Of a stretch of DNA of 64,000 nt, positions 25,895 through 35,385 are shown in pieces. Origin of the DNA: Paenibacillus terrigena DSM 21567 (GTDB lineage: Bacteria > Bacillota > Bacilli > Paenibacillales > Paenibacillaceae); the NCBI RefSeq assembly GCF_000374845.1, contig NZ_KB895426.1:18188-82187 (forward strand), in the 5' to 3' direction. Position 1 is the stretch's first letter, and each line of letters opens with the position of its first letter. Below the pieces are notes generated by a model. It saw only the letters and a list, made by a program, of their open reading frames with translations. It was not told where the DNA came from and ran no database searches. The translations under genes and the position numbers were made by a program.

Positions 25895-27115
25895 TTATGA
25901 TTCGTTATTTTTCACTTTCATCTGAACCGGATCTGGAGCGCTAAGTCTTGATCTGAGGGCCAAAATGAACCCAAGGAATAGGATGAGCGCCGCTGAGATG
26001 TACGGGAAATTCAAGTTCATGTCGAACAGGACGCCTGCTACGGCAGGACCAGCGATATTTCCGAGACTCGTGAATGCGGAGTTCAACCCGGCAATATACC
26101 CCTGTTGGTCTTCGGCTACCTTGGACATTTGCGTACCGATCGCCGGTCGCAAGATATCAATCGACAAGAACAGGATGAATGTGACGACAATAATCAGCCA
26201 ATACGTGTGTACAGCGAGTGTTAGGAGAACGAATATGCTTGCGATGAGCAAACACGTACTAATCACTTTTTTCTCGCCGAATCGGTTAAGCAGCCATCCA
26301 AAGATCGTGACCTGGACCACAGCGCCTGCGATGGAACCGAATGTAATAATGAAGGCAATATCTTTCGCGGTGAATCCGAACTTGTGATCCACGAACAGGC
26401 CGAAGATCGTCTCATAATTGGCGAGGCCGAATGAACACACGAATACAATGATCAGACTGATGAAGTACGGCTCGCGATAGGATTGCAGAACCTGCTTGAT
26501 CAGAGGTTGTTTCTTGCGTTTCTCGTTATTGGCTGCGGTACGCTTCTCCACAGACCGAGATTCCGGAAGGATCAAGAAGGTAAGGACAGCTGCGATGACA
26601 CCGGCGACTGCGGCCGAGTAGAAGGGAACGCGAATCCCGAAATCTGCGATATATCCTCCAATTCCTGGACCGATAATGAAGCCGGTTGTGATTGCTGCAT
26701 TGATGAGTCCCATCCCTTTGGCACGCTCTTCAACCGACGTCACATCAGCGGTGTAAGCCATGACGGAAGGCATAATGAGCGCTGCGCCCACCCCTCCGAG
26801 CATTCGGGAGAGGAATAAGAGTGTAGGTGCATTCGCAGCACCGAATAAATATTCGGAGATCGCGAAAACAATCAGACCGGCGATGATCGTCTTTTTACGA
26901 CCCAATGTATCGGATAGACGCCCTGCTATCGGAGAGCAGATGAGCTGGGTAACCGAAAATGCTGCGACGAGCAGACCAACGACACTTCCGGAAATATGAA
27001 GCTCGTTCATATACGTTGGCATAATCGGAATGACGAGGCCAATTCCGGTGAAGACTAGAAATAGATTTAACATGAGGAGCAGCAAGGCCCCTCGATTACG
27101 TAGTAATAATGACAT
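25895..27115 (-). CDS. MFS multidrug efflux transporter (NorA/Bmr-like)
   Basis: A 406-residue protein. It has GIGLVIPIMPTYMNELHISG near residue 25 (D-family helix 1), A-motif GRLSDTLGRKKTIIAGLIVF, and motif C in helix 5 (GFIIGPGIGGYIADFGIR), the signature of drug/H+ antiporters such as NorA and Bmr. The TetR gene lies 114 bp upstream on the same strand, and operator-like dyads precede both, so the pair probably responds to toxic compounds. The substrates are not known. Confidence 0.88.
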   Translation of the reverse strand: MSLLLRNRGALLLLMLNLFLVFTGIGLVIPIMPTYMNELHISGSVVGLLVAAFSVTQLICSPIAGRLSDTLGRKKTIIAGLIVFAISEYLFGAANAPTLLFLSRMLGGVGAALIMPSVMAYTADVTSVEERAKGMGLINAAITTGFIIGPGIGGYIADFGIRVPFYSAAVAGVIAAVLTFLILPESRSVEKRTAANNEKRKKQPLIKQVLQSYREPYFISLIIVFVCSFGLANYETIFGLFVDHKFGFTAKDIAFIITFGSIAGAVVQVTIFGWLLNRFGEKKVISTCLLIASIFVLLTLAVHTYWLIIVVTFILFLSIDILRPAIGTQMSKVAEDQQGYIAGLNSAFTSLGNIAGPAVAGVLFDMNLNFPYISAALILFLGFILALRSRLSAPDPVQMKVKNNES

Positions 27116-27147
27116 AATAATCTCCTTAACTGTTGAAAAAATAGAAT

Positions 27148-27167
27148 AATACTGAATGTTCGGTCTA
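27148..27167 (-). promoter_or_regulatory. Probable TetR operator upstream of the MFS gene
   Basis: ACTGAA-TG-TTCGGT with flanking AT-rich sequence is an imperfect copy of the perfect palindrome found upstream of the TetR gene at 27871-27896. It lies about 35 bp before the MFS start codon. Confidence 0.55.
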
Positions 27168-27229
27168 TATTTTATGAAAATATTCGACCCTTTCGTTTAC
27201 TAGAGAGGGCCGATTTATGTTGAGCATCG

Positions 27230-27826
27230 CTAAGATTCGGTTGCAATGCCGTGCAGGACGACTTGGATCGCCATTCGATAGAGCCCAAGCTTCTCCTCAA
27301 GCGTCGATTTCCGGGACATTTGATTCAGCCCGTAGGTTAGACTTTCCAAAATGATGGCCATATATTCCACGTTCAACGACTTGAATTCGCCTTGCTGGAT
27401 GCCATCCTGTAGTAAATCTTGATAGAACAACAAGTGGCGCGCAACCATCTCTGCAATTCTCTCTTCCGCTTCGGGCGTAATTTCCTCGGTGTAGAAGAAT
27501 TCATCGGCAGCCTTCGTCAGCGGGTGATTCAGATCATCGAGCACCAGATCTTCGGCAATCTGGAATAGCTTCTCGGTCGTCGTCTTGTACTGTGATTCCT
27601 TCTGCTTCCACTTCACTTCCCATTCCTGATCCCATTCATCGATCAAGTGGAGGAACAAGCCTTCTTTACTTTTGAAATGATAATAAATATTCCCTTTGCT
27701 GCTTCCTGTCGCTTCGACAATATCTTCAATCGATGTGGCTTTGTACCCCTTCAGTGTGAAAAGAGCCCTAGATGCATCAGCTATCCGCTTCTTGGTCTGC
27801 TCACTCTGGATTTGCTTCTTATTCAT
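27230..27826 (-). CDS. TetR/AcrR family transcriptional regulator
   Basis: A 198-residue protein with the TetR HTH at residues 10-55 (KKRIADASRALFTLKGYKAT, SIEDIVEATGSSKGNIYYHF, KSKEGLFLHLIDEW). The helical C-terminal ligand domain is of the YfiR/TetR_C type. ATG 27826 follows GTGAGGGG; the longer in-frame N-terminus has no site. A perfect 11-bp-arm palindrome lies 45 bp upstream, and a degenerate copy lies in front of the MFS gene, so it likely represses itself and the efflux pump. Confidence 0.9.
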   Translation of the reverse strand: MNKKQIQSEQTKKRIADASRALFTLKGYKATSIEDIVEATGSSKGNIYYHFKSKEGLFLHLIDEWDQEWEVKWKQKESQYKTTTEKLFQIAEDLVLDDLNHPLTKAADEFFYTEEITPEAEERIAEMVARHLLFYQDLLQDGIQQGEFKSLNVEYMAIILESLTYGLNQMSRKSTLEEKLGLYRMAIQVVLHGIATES

Positions 27827-27870
27827 CAGAATCCCCTCACTTGTAGGACGGATCATTATCCCAAAATTAA

Positions 27871-27896
27871 ACATACTGAACGCTTGTTCAGTATGT
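27871..27896. promoter_or_regulatory. TetR operator palindrome
   Basis: ACATACTGAAC-GCTT-GTTCAGTATGT is a perfect palindrome with 11-bp arms, placed where the promoter of the TetR gene is expected (GATAAT follows on the reverse strand). Confidence 0.8.
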
Positions 27897-28008
27897 TATC
27901 AGAGTTTGCTAGTAGATTCAAGTCATAGGACGAGGCGGATTGGGCATAGGTTACTTGGTGATGTATGATGTCGCTTGTGAAAAGTCAAATGCGAGAGGAG
28001 TGTGACTG

Positions 28009-29205
28009 ATGGAACACCGTCAGAGAACTTCAACGGGAAATGGAGCTAGGAGCGGAGATATTCCCCAGCCAATACGGCGTGAAGACGGTGCGGGCGCTAC
28101 CGATCTTGGACCTCGCGATGTGATGCGGGATTGCGAGAATCCGAATATGCTCGTCCCGCCAATAACGGACAACGGTCTCATTCCGAATATGAGATTCTCT
28201 TTCTCGGATACGCATATGCAGCTCAATCAAGGCGGATGGTCGCGGGAAATTACGGTAAGAGAGCTGCCCATCGCAACGACGCTCGCGGGTGTGAATATGC
28301 GGTTAACGCCTGGCGGCGTAAGGGAACTCCATTGGCATCAGCAAGCGGAATGGGCCTTCATGATTATGGGCAAAGCGCGGATTACATCGGTGGATGCCGA
28401 GGGACGAAATTTTATTGCGGATGTTGGTCATGGAGATCTATGGTATTTTCCACCGGGGCTTCCACATTCGATTCAAGGGCTTGAGGATGGTTGCGAATTT
28501 CTATTGGTCTTTGATGACGGGCACTTCTCTGATCTGAATACATTATCGATATCCGATTGGTTCGCACATACGCCGCGTGATGTGCTCGCAGCGAATTTTG
28601 GTGTGCCTGAGAAGGCATTTGAGGATATTCCTAAAGGGCAAGTCTATATTTTTCAAGATCAAGTGCCAGGTTCGATCGATAGCCAGGAAGTTCAGTCCCC
28701 TTATGGAACAATACCACTTAGCTTCAAGCATCAATTGCTGGCACAGAAACCGATCATCACCCCTGGGGGAAGTGTACGTATTGTGGATTCTACGAACTTT
28801 CCAATCTCGAAGACGGTCGCAGCTGCATTGGTGGAGATTCTGCCTGGCGGCATGCGTGAGCTGCATTGGCACCCGAATAATGATGAGTGGCAGTATTATT
28901 TGACGGGGCAGGGACGAATGACCGTATTCGGTGGAAATGGAGCGGCACGCACCTTCGATTACCGGGCAGGCGATGTCGGGTACGTGCCGTTTGCGTACGG
29001 GCATTATATTCAGAATACTGGGACAGATACGCTGTGGTTCCTCGAAATGTTCAAGAGCGACCGGTTCGCCGATATTTCCTTGAATCAATGGATGGCGCTC
29101 ACCCCGCGTGATCTCGTGCGAGATAATTTGGATGTGGGAGACGAACTACTGAACGCGCTCCGCAAGGAAAAGTGGCCTGTCGTACGCTATCCGAAATCGC
29201 CATAG
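28009..29205 (+). CDS. oxdC: Oxalate decarboxylase (bicupin)
   Basis: A 398-residue bicupin that closely follows OxdC of B. subtilis. The N-terminal cupin has [20 protein letters not shown] and [20 protein letters not shown] (metal-binding His, His, Glu, His). The C-terminal cupin has [20 protein letters not shown] and [11 protein letters not shown]. It converts oxalate to formate and CO2 with Mn and O2. The lid loop that carries the proton donor in OxdC, SENST, reads SDLNT here (Asp near residue 175), so activity may be altered. GAGAGGAG precedes the ATG. There is no signal peptide. Confidence 0.92.
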   Translation: MEHRQRTSTGNGARSGDIPQPIRREDGAGATDLGPRDVMRDCENPNMLVPPITDNGLIPNMRFSFSDTHMQLNQGGWSREITVRELPIATTLAGVNMRLTPGGVRELHWHQQAEWAFMIMGKARITSVDAEGRNFIADVGHGDLWYFPPGLPHSIQGLEDGCEFLLVFDDGHFSDLNTLSISDWFAHTPRDVLAANFGVPEKAFEDIPKGQVYIFQDQVPGSIDSQEVQSPYGTIPLSFKHQLLAQKPIITPGGSVRIVDSTNFPISKTVAAALVEILPGGMRELHWHPNNDEWQYYLTGQGRMTVFGGNGAARTFDYRAGDVGYVPFAYGHYIQNTGTDTLWFLEMFKSDRFADISLNQWMALTPRDLVRDNLDVGDELLNALRKEKWPVVRYPKSP

Positions 29206-29206
29206 T

Positions 29207-30094
29207 CTAGGTTTGTAACTGCTGAACATAAGTCGCGAGCCGTTCACGCAGCTCAGGACTGATCGGAAGCATCGGCAGTCGTAAGCTTTCATGCTTGATG
29301 ATGCCTTGCTCGTGAAGCAGCCATTTGAGTGGTGCGGGATTTGGCTCGGCAAAAAGGAGACGTACCAACGGCAACAGTGCGTCGAATTGCGCTTCAGCGT
29401 CGGCATGCTGGCCTGCTACGAATGTATTATAGAACGTGACGAATCGATCGGTATGCACATTGGCAGATGCGGACATCATGCCTTTCGCTCCAGCGGATAA
29501 GGAAGCGTAGAGCAACGTATCTTCGCCGCATAGGATCGGCTTCGTCTCGGAGCCTCGCGCAAGTGCTGTCACAAGATCGGTGTTCGGCGTGCTGTCTTTC
29601 ATCCCGATCACGCCATCGATATCGAGGATTCGGCGAACCGTATCATGTTCGAGCTTAAGCCCGGTACGGTGTGGAATTTCATAGAGAATGACAGGTACGC
29701 CTACCTGCGCCGCTCTGCGGAAATGCTCAACGACCCCTTGCTGCGAGGGACGATTGTAGTAAGGGACGACGACTAGTACGGCCTCTGCGCCAAGCTTACC
29801 AGCCTGTTCGATGCGGGATACCGTCGAACGGGTATCATTGGTGCCTGCCCCAAGGACAATAGGAATGCGGGAGTCAGCTAATGCGCTTTGTGCGGTTGCC
29901 ATCATGCGTTCGATTTCTTCTTTCGAGGTCGATGGCGATTCGCCTGTCGTACCGTTCAGCACGATGCCATGCACGCCGCTCTTCGCTATGGAAGAGACAA
30001 GGTGATGCAGTGATTCGAGATCTAGTTCTTCATGCGCGTCAAACGGGGTAACGACAGGAACATAGACGCCGTGTAGTTGGTGTTCATTAAGCAT
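29207..30094 (-). CDS. dapA: 4-hydroxy-tetrahydrodipicolinate synthase family protein
   Basis: A 295-residue aldolase of the DapA family. It has LNGTTGESPSTSKEEIERMM (Thr-Thr of the proton relay), VVPYYNRPSQQGVVEHFRRA (catalytic Tyr) and DGVIGMKDSTPNTDLVTALA (Schiff-base Lys). It would condense pyruvate with aspartate semialdehyde for lysine and dipicolinate synthesis. The gene stands alone beside a divergent LysR regulator rather than in a dap/asd cluster, so it could be a second copy or a related pyruvate lyase. GGAGGA precedes the start. Confidence 0.85.
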   Translation of the reverse strand: MLNEHQLHGVYVPVVTPFDAHEELDLESLHHLVSSIAKSGVHGIVLNGTTGESPSTSKEEIERMMATAQSALADSRIPIVLGAGTNDTRSTVSRIEQAGKLGAEAVLVVVPYYNRPSQQGVVEHFRRAAQVGVPVILYEIPHRTGLKLEHDTVRRILDIDGVIGMKDSTPNTDLVTALARGSETKPILCGEDTLLYASLSAGAKGMMSASANVHTDRFVTFYNTFVAGQHADAEAQFDALLPLVRLLFAEPNPAPLKWLLHEQGIIKHESLRLPMLPISPELRERLATYVQQLQT

Positions 30095-30233
30095 AAATAG
30101 AGTCCTCCTTCAAGTGGATGATGCGATGATTCGTTTCTTCCACCTTATCATGGAATATTCCATCGGAGTTATCTATAATAAGTGATCATAGGTATCGAAA
30201 ATATTGATGATTAAGATAGAAGGTGGACAGGCC

Positions 30234-31121
30234 ATGGATATGACGACATTTCAGACATTCCGCGAGGTAGCAAGACGAGGCAGCTTTACGCGTGCTGCTG
30301 AAGCACTGGGTTACGCGCAATCTAGCATTACGGCACAAATTCAGAAGCTAGAGCAGGCGTACGGGGTTACGTTATTCGAGAGGGCTGGCAGACAGATGCG
30401 ATTGACGCCGCCAGGGGAAGAACTCTTGAAGTTCGTCCTGCCGATGCTGGATTTGTATGCGGAGTCGATGGAGAAAATCTCGCAGCAAATGGGCGGCACG
30501 CTGACGATCGGAACGATCGATTCGCTCGCTGCTTATGTAATGCCGACGTATTTGCAGCAGCTGCGTGTGGAAATCCCAGGACTATCCGTTCATTTATTCC
30601 CGGACCGTGAAGATGTTTTGCTCGCGAAGGTGAAAGAAGGGGATTACGATATTGGCTTGTTGCTCGACCGGATTCCGGCAGATCCTGCTCTGCAATGTCA
30701 GGTTGTGCGTGAAGAGCCGCTTGTACTTATTGCTGAGCCTGGACATGCACTCTCGACACGGGCGCAGGTCGAGATTGCGGATCTCGAAGATTGTGAATTC
30801 ATTATGACGGAAGGAAGCTGCCTGTACCGCAGTATGTTCGAATTGCTACTGAAAGATACGAAGATTAGGTATCGTACTGTCTTCGAGCTGGGCAATTTGG
30901 AGGCGGTCAAGCATTGCGTGATGAAGGGTCTTGGGATTGCGCTCTTGCCGCGCGTTGTTGCGGAGGGAGAAATTCAACGTGGGAGTCTTGCGGTCATCCC
31001 GTTCCACCACCCCGACCTACGCATCTACCTGCAATGGGTGATGCACCCGAAGAAGTGGCGTTCCGCTGCACTCGATCATTTCATCCGACTGATAGACACC
31101 GTCGAAGCTGAGCTTCAGTGA
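30234..31121 (+). CDS. LysR family transcriptional regulator
   Basis: A 295-residue protein with the LysR HTH at the N-terminus (FQTFREVARRGSFTRAAEAL, GYAQSSITAQIQKLEQAYGV, TLFERAGRQMRLTPPGEELL) and a substrate-binding domain starting GTLTIGTIDSLAAYVMPTYL. AAGGTGG precedes ATG 30234; an in-frame ATG 30 bp earlier is less likely. It is divergent from the dapA-like gene and by the usual LysR pattern may control it. Confidence 0.9.
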   Translation: MDMTTFQTFREVARRGSFTRAAEALGYAQSSITAQIQKLEQAYGVTLFERAGRQMRLTPPGEELLKFVLPMLDLYAESMEKISQQMGGTLTIGTIDSLAAYVMPTYLQQLRVEIPGLSVHLFPDREDVLLAKVKEGDYDIGLLLDRIPADPALQCQVVREEPLVLIAEPGHALSTRAQVEIADLEDCEFIMTEGSCLYRSMFELLLKDTKIRYRTVFELGNLEAVKHCVMKGLGIALLPRVVAEGEIQRGSLAVIPFHHPDLRIYLQWVMHPKKWRSAALDHFIRLIDTVEAELQ

Positions 31122-31142
31122 GTCGTGAATCATGGAACATGC

Positions 31143-31190
31143 CAAAAGAAGCTACCCGGGGGTATCCCCCTGTGCAGCTTCTTTTTTTCT
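31143..31190 (+). terminator. Terminator after the LysR gene
   Basis: AGAAGCT and AGCTTCT flank an inner GGGGG...CCCCC hairpin and are followed by TTTTTTT. Confidence 0.85.
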
Positions 31191-31508
31191 CGTCGTCGTG
31201 GCTGCGGAGTGCCTGCAGATGCGGCTACCGAAATCAACTTTCTCGCAGTAGCAGTAACTCTCGCACAATGTCCCTTGCGTTCTAACGAACCGTAGAGCGC
31301 TTATTCTCAAGATATTGGCCATGTTTCCACGCTAACGAACTCAGTTATCTCTATTTGATCAAATTCAGGTGAAATTGGGCGAAATTGAAGACAATAGCGC
31401 CGCTGGAGTTCGTTAGAATTTCAAAACACGGTATTTTGCGCCAATAAGCAATGTAGGGTTCGTTAGCCGCCACACAAGCCGCCAACGAACCCTACATATT
31501 AAGCTATA
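31191..31508. repeat. Intergenic region with five TAACGAAC/GTTCGTTA words
   Basis: Between the LysR and aminotransferase genes no coding sequence is visible. The word (T)AACGAAC or its complement occurs near 31282, 31335, 31401, 31457 and 31485 in both orientations, separated by unrelated sequence. Confidence 0.6.
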
Positions 31509-32804
31509 TTAGCCTTGCAAATCCAATACGCCCTGGTAAATCGTATCGAATAGATCTTGCAGATACTCTTCTTCAATACAGGAGAACGCTACACGAAGAT
31601 CTGTCTCGCCAAGGGCGATCGTTCCGATCTGATATTGATCAAGCAAGTGTACACGCAGTTGATCGGCATCCACGGTATTCAGCTTCAAGCACATGAAGTA
31701 ACCGGAGTTGAACGGATAATATTCCCATACATCCCCGTATTTGCCGCTGTCGAGGATCGATTTGACCTTATTCGCACGGCCTTTCATGATGTTGAATTTC
31801 TCAAGCTTCTGGCTTTCGAACTCTGGCGAATTCAGCGCATGAAGCACGAAAGTCTGTGAAGGATGCGAACAGCTGGAGATCGTCGCACGAATGATACCAA
31901 GTGCTTTTTGCTCCAATGCCGTAAGTGCGGCAGCCGATTCCGATGCGAATGTGATGAATCCAACGCGGAAGCCCCATACATATTCTTCTTTGGTTGCGCC
32001 GTCGACTTTGATCGGCAGGATGTTCGGGTGTAACCCCGCCAATTTACCGAATAGCGATTCTTGCAAGGAATCTTCGAAGAAGAGTCCGAAGTATGCATCG
32101 TCCGTTACGACAACAAGCTTAATGCCCGCTTCCGCACCCGCTTGAAGCGCTGCGATAATCGCGTCACCGTCTTCGATGTTTGGCGTGTAGCCCGTTGGGT
32201 TGTTCGGGAAGTTCAATACAACGATGGCTTTGCCTTTGTCCTGTTGCGCAAGAATCGATTCCCGAAGTCCTTCGCTGTTGAATTTATAATCTGCTGTATA
32301 GAGGGGGAAATTCACGATTTCTGCACCGCGGCGAATACCGAAAGTCAGCTCGTAGTTCTCCCAGTTTTTATCCGGGTAGATTACCACATCGCCTGCATCA
32401 GCGAACAAGTCTGCTACGATACTTAGGCCGTGTGTCAATGCATTTGTTACCATCGGGTTACCGAAGGATTTGCCTTCGAGCGATGGGTTTTCTTGAAGCA
32501 TTTTGTTCCGCCAAGCAGTACGCAGCTCAGGTTTGCCTTGCGGAGGTGCGTAAGGATAGAGATCCTTCGGTTGATATGCGGACAATGTGTCCTGAATGAT
32601 GCTCAGGTGCATTGGTCCTTTGCCTTCGGTTGCAATTCCGATCGTTGCATTATATTTTTTCGCTTTACTACCAGCTTCTGCCGATTGGCTCAGAATGCCT
32701 TCCTTTGGAAAGTAGATCTGCTTCCCTAAAGTTGATAACATCGCGTATACATGTGGAGTTTCTTCTTGCAGAGTGTTGTTCAATTGCTGGGCTAATGGAT
32801 TCAT
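31509..32804 (-). CDS. PLP-dependent aminotransferase class I/II
   Basis: A fold-type I aminotransferase of about 431 residues. It has AIVVLNFPNNPTGYTPNIED, VVVTDDAYFGLFFED, the PLP-lysine segment KVDGATKEEYVWGFRVGFIT and the C-terminal arginine region GETDLRVAFSCIEEE. It resembles aspartate/aromatic aminotransferases. Two ATGs 12 bp apart (32816 and 32804) follow GGAAGG; the second gives workable spacing, while the far longer in-frame reading has no site. It lies 116 bp upstream of a reverse-strand gene end (32921) and looks like a single unit. The amino-acid substrate is unknown. Confidence 0.87.
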   Translation of the reverse strand: MNPLAQQLNNTLQEETPHVYAMLSTLGKQIYFPKEGILSQSAEAGSKAKKYNATIGIATEGKGPMHLSIIQDTLSAYQPKDLYPYAPPQGKPELRTAWRNKMLQENPSLEGKSFGNPMVTNALTHGLSIVADLFADAGDVVIYPDKNWENYELTFGIRRGAEIVNFPLYTADYKFNSEGLRESILAQQDKGKAIVVLNFPNNPTGYTPNIEDGDAIIAALQAGAEAGIKLVVVTDDAYFGLFFEDSLQESLFGKLAGLHPNILPIKVDGATKEEYVWGFRVGFITFASESAAALTALEQKALGIIRATISSCSHPSQTFVLHALNSPEFESQKLEKFNIMKGRANKVKSILDSGKYGDVWEYYPFNSGYFMCLKLNTVDADQLRVHLLDQYQIGTIALGETDLRVAFSCIEEEYLQDLFDTIYQGVLDLQG

Positions 32805-32920
32805 TTGTTTTGTCATCCTTCCAGAATCAGTTTCAGAGGTTTCATGATTATTCGTGCCTAAACACATTCCCCATATTATAGCATTTTGGAAGGCAACCGT
32901 CACTTGCAGGATAGGAATTT

Positions 32921-33535
32921 TCACTGGTGGTGTGGGCAATATTTTTTCATCAATGCGATGGTCTCTTCATCGAGATCCAATTGGCGTTCCGCGAGACCGG
33001 TTGTGATCTGATCGAATTTCGCTTCGGAAGCATTTTGTCCGAATTTGAACTTGGCCGTAATCGATTCGACGGAGAGGCGGACCATAGCTACGCCAGCCAC
33101 CTGTTTAGCATACTTCGGATCCGACATATCGAATGGGGTGTAACCGCCCTCAGGCTGTAATTTCTGCATGAAGGCCGTGAAGACGCGGGCTTTCTCTTCT
33201 AGATCTTCCATAATCGAAGCTGTACCTTTAAGCAGAACCGATTTGAAAAAGGCCGTTGCTGGACAAGCATAAGTCGGCTCGGTGAAATAGGACGGGATAA
33301 TCGCATACTCTTTGGCTACCGAGAAGGTGACGCGCGCATCCTTTTTCATCTGCCGCATCTTATCCCCGATTTTACTGCCATGAAAATAAATATCGCCTTC
33401 GAAGTACACATAATTCAGCGGTGTTATATGCGGCCAACCATCCTCACTAATCGTGCCTAGAAATCCGAAGGTCATCTCTGCTAAAAAGGATTCAATTTCT
33501 TGTTCTTCTTGGATCGAAAATTCTTTTCTACGCAT
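32921..33535 (-). CDS. Pyridoxamine 5'-phosphate oxidase-like FMN-binding protein
   Basis: A 204-residue protein with the split-barrel start FLAEMTFGFLGTISEDGWPH and ITPLNYVYFEGDIYFHGSKI, then GDKMRQMKKDARVTFSVAKE, as in the NimA/PNPOx-like family. ATG 33535 follows CAGGGGGAAG. It is divergent from a MocR-type gene, and MocR regulators often control adjacent vitamin B6 or FMN-split-barrel genes. It may bind FMN or heme; a true PNP oxidase role is not assured. Confidence 0.85.
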   Translation of the reverse strand: MRRKEFSIQEEQEIESFLAEMTFGFLGTISEDGWPHITPLNYVYFEGDIYFHGSKIGDKMRQMKKDARVTFSVAKEYAIIPSYFTEPTYACPATAFFKSVLLKGTASIMEDLEEKARVFTAFMQKLQPEGGYTPFDMSDPKYAKQVAGVAMVRLSVESITAKFKFGQNASEAKFDQITTGLAERQLDLDEETIALMKKYCPHHQ

Positions 33536-33668
33536 GGTTCTTCCCCCTGGTTCATCTTTTTCAACTAACAATAACGGGGAAGTTGACAATAAAAAAGAAC
33601 CAATTTAGAGTATTTTTAATAGACCATTTTGTCGTGAGATGGATGGAATAGTGCGAGGGGGTACGGAA

Positions 33669-35165
33669 ATGGATTTTGGTGTGCCATTTGCATCCTATTT
33701 GCAGGAGTATCGATATAAATATTTGGCCCTATTTCATGCCCTTCGCGCAGCGATTCTTGCAGGTACAATCCCGCATGGCGCGAAGCTGCCTTCGACGCGG
33801 GAAATGTCGGACCTGTATCAGCTGTCTCGGGGTTCGGTTAATCAAGTCTATGACATGCTGTTGGCTGAGGGATATGTAACTGCTGCGATTGGCAGTGGGA
33901 CTTATGTAACCTATGAGCTGCAGGAGCCGCAGGGAACAGATCCGGAGAGCAGTCAGCACATTGCGCTCTCCGCATGGGGGAGACGGGCCACACAGGGGAT
34001 GCCGTTGCCACGTGAAAATTGGCCGGAGTCACTGAAGCAGCCGTACATTAGCCTAGAGATGGGCAAGATGGTGGTAGATGCTTTTCCCACAGACGCCTGG
34101 AACCATGTGCTCTATCAAGAAATTCGGCAGCTTGAGTCCGCCCGAATGGATACGGAACATCCGGATACGTTAGGTCATGTCCCGTTACGCGAGGCGATCG
34201 CGCTCCATCTACGTCGGATGCGCGGGATTCAAGCCGATGCGAAGCAAGTCGTCATTTTCAACGGTTCGATGCATGCGATCGCATTGCTTACGCAGCTGCT
34301 CATCGATCCGGGGGACCGCGTGATCGTCGAAAATCCGGGTTACATGGGGATGAAGCGGGCGATCGAAGCGGCTGGAGGCATCGTGAAACCGAATGCGGTG
34401 GATGAACAAGGGATTTTGGTGCAAGACTGGGAGGAGAAGCTAGTCTTCGTCACGCCGAGCAGACAGTTCCCAACGGGTGCTGTGCTCAGTCTAGAACGCC
34501 GACAGCAGCTGCTCGCATGGGCAGCAAGGCGGAATGGCGTCATTATCGAGGACGATTATGATAGTGAGATCAGGTATGGCGGCAGGCCAATTGAGCCCCT
34601 CAAGTCGTTGGATCTTGAAGGCCGTGTTGTCTATGTGGGAACCTTCTCGAAGACGATGTACACAGGGCTTCGGATCGGGTATGCGGTATTGCCGATGTGC
34701 CTCGTTGAACCGATGCGGCGTGCGAAGGAAATCTACGAGCCAAGTCCTATTTCGATGATCGAGCAGCGCGCGCTAGCAGCCTTTATTCAGAATGGGCATT
34801 ATGAACGCCATTTGCGTCGCATGCGTCGAATATATAGCAGGAAATATGCATTTTTTTATCGAATGATGCAGGAACATGTCGGTCATTTGTTTAATGTATT
34901 ACCTTGTGATGCCGGGATGCATGTCTATGCGTCGTGGAAAGGAACGGCGAAGGATTATGAGGCCTTCCGATGCTCCGCAGCAGCGCATGGTGTTGGCTGG
35001 ACAGACGGCGGGAGGTATCTCTATTTGCCAAGTACGCGGAATGCTGCTTGTTTTGGATTTGCGCATTTACAAGAGGAAGAGCTTCTTCAGGGCATTCTGC
35101 GGATGAAGACAGCATGGGAAGATAGACACACACACACAAAGAAACAGAGCAATGAAGATTTGTAG
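33669..35165 (+). CDS. MocR/PdxR family regulator (GntR HTH plus aminotransferase domain)
   Basis: A 498-residue protein with a GntR winged HTH (FHALRAAILAGTIPHGAKLP, STREMSDLYQLSRGSVNQVY) and a fold-type I aminotransferase domain. The latter has VEDDYD-like IIEDDYDSEIRYGGRPIEPL and the PLP lysine in VVYVGTFSKTMYTGLRIGYA. ATG 33669 follows GAGGGGG. Proteins of this build sense PLP or amino compounds and regulate a divergent gene, here the PNPOx-like gene. The sequence ends with a short run of ACAC repeats coding Thr-His. Confidence 0.88.
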   Translation: MDFGVPFASYLQEYRYKYLALFHALRAAILAGTIPHGAKLPSTREMSDLYQLSRGSVNQVYDMLLAEGYVTAAIGSGTYVTYELQEPQGTDPESSQHIALSAWGRRATQGMPLPRENWPESLKQPYISLEMGKMVVDAFPTDAWNHVLYQEIRQLESARMDTEHPDTLGHVPLREAIALHLRRMRGIQADAKQVVIFNGSMHAIALLTQLLIDPGDRVIVENPGYMGMKRAIEAAGGIVKPNAVDEQGILVQDWEEKLVFVTPSRQFPTGAVLSLERRQQLLAWAARRNGVIIEDDYDSEIRYGGRPIEPLKSLDLEGRVVYVGTFSKTMYTGLRIGYAVLPMCLVEPMRRAKEIYEPSPISMIEQRALAAFIQNGHYERHLRRMRRIYSRKYAFFYRMMQEHVGHLFNVLPCDAGMHVYASWKGTAKDYEAFRCSAAAHGVGWTDGGRYLYLPSTRNAACFGFAHLQEEELLQGILRMKTAWEDRHTHTKKQSNEDL

Positions 35166-35170
35166 AGGAT

Positions 35171-35338
35171 GTTCAAAAAGTCAACTTTTGATCACGATGC
35201 ATTTCAAGTAGCGAATTCGACATCGAATCTTGCGTTCAACCTCGAAGTCCGGTACTCATTTAGGTTTTGCCTAAACTGCGTTCCTCTTTCTTCGGTTTCT
35301 CGCAACCTTCTCGGTGCTGAAAAGCCGACTTTTTGAAC
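35171..35338 (+). mobile_element. MITE-like element, copy A
   Basis: A 168-bp non-coding element bounded by perfect 12-bp inverted repeats, GTTCAAAAAGTC and GACTTTTTGAAC. The interior (for example GACATCGAATCTTGCGTTCA and GAAGTCCGGTACTCATTTAG) recurs in inverted orientation at 39601-39769. The identity extends a few bases outward (AGAGGAT). It encodes no transposase and begins 5 bp after the MocR-type stop codon. Confidence 0.85.
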
Positions 35339-35385
35339 TTCACTTGTCGTAAGAAAGCTTTCGTAGATCAGTAGGAGGGAATCCG

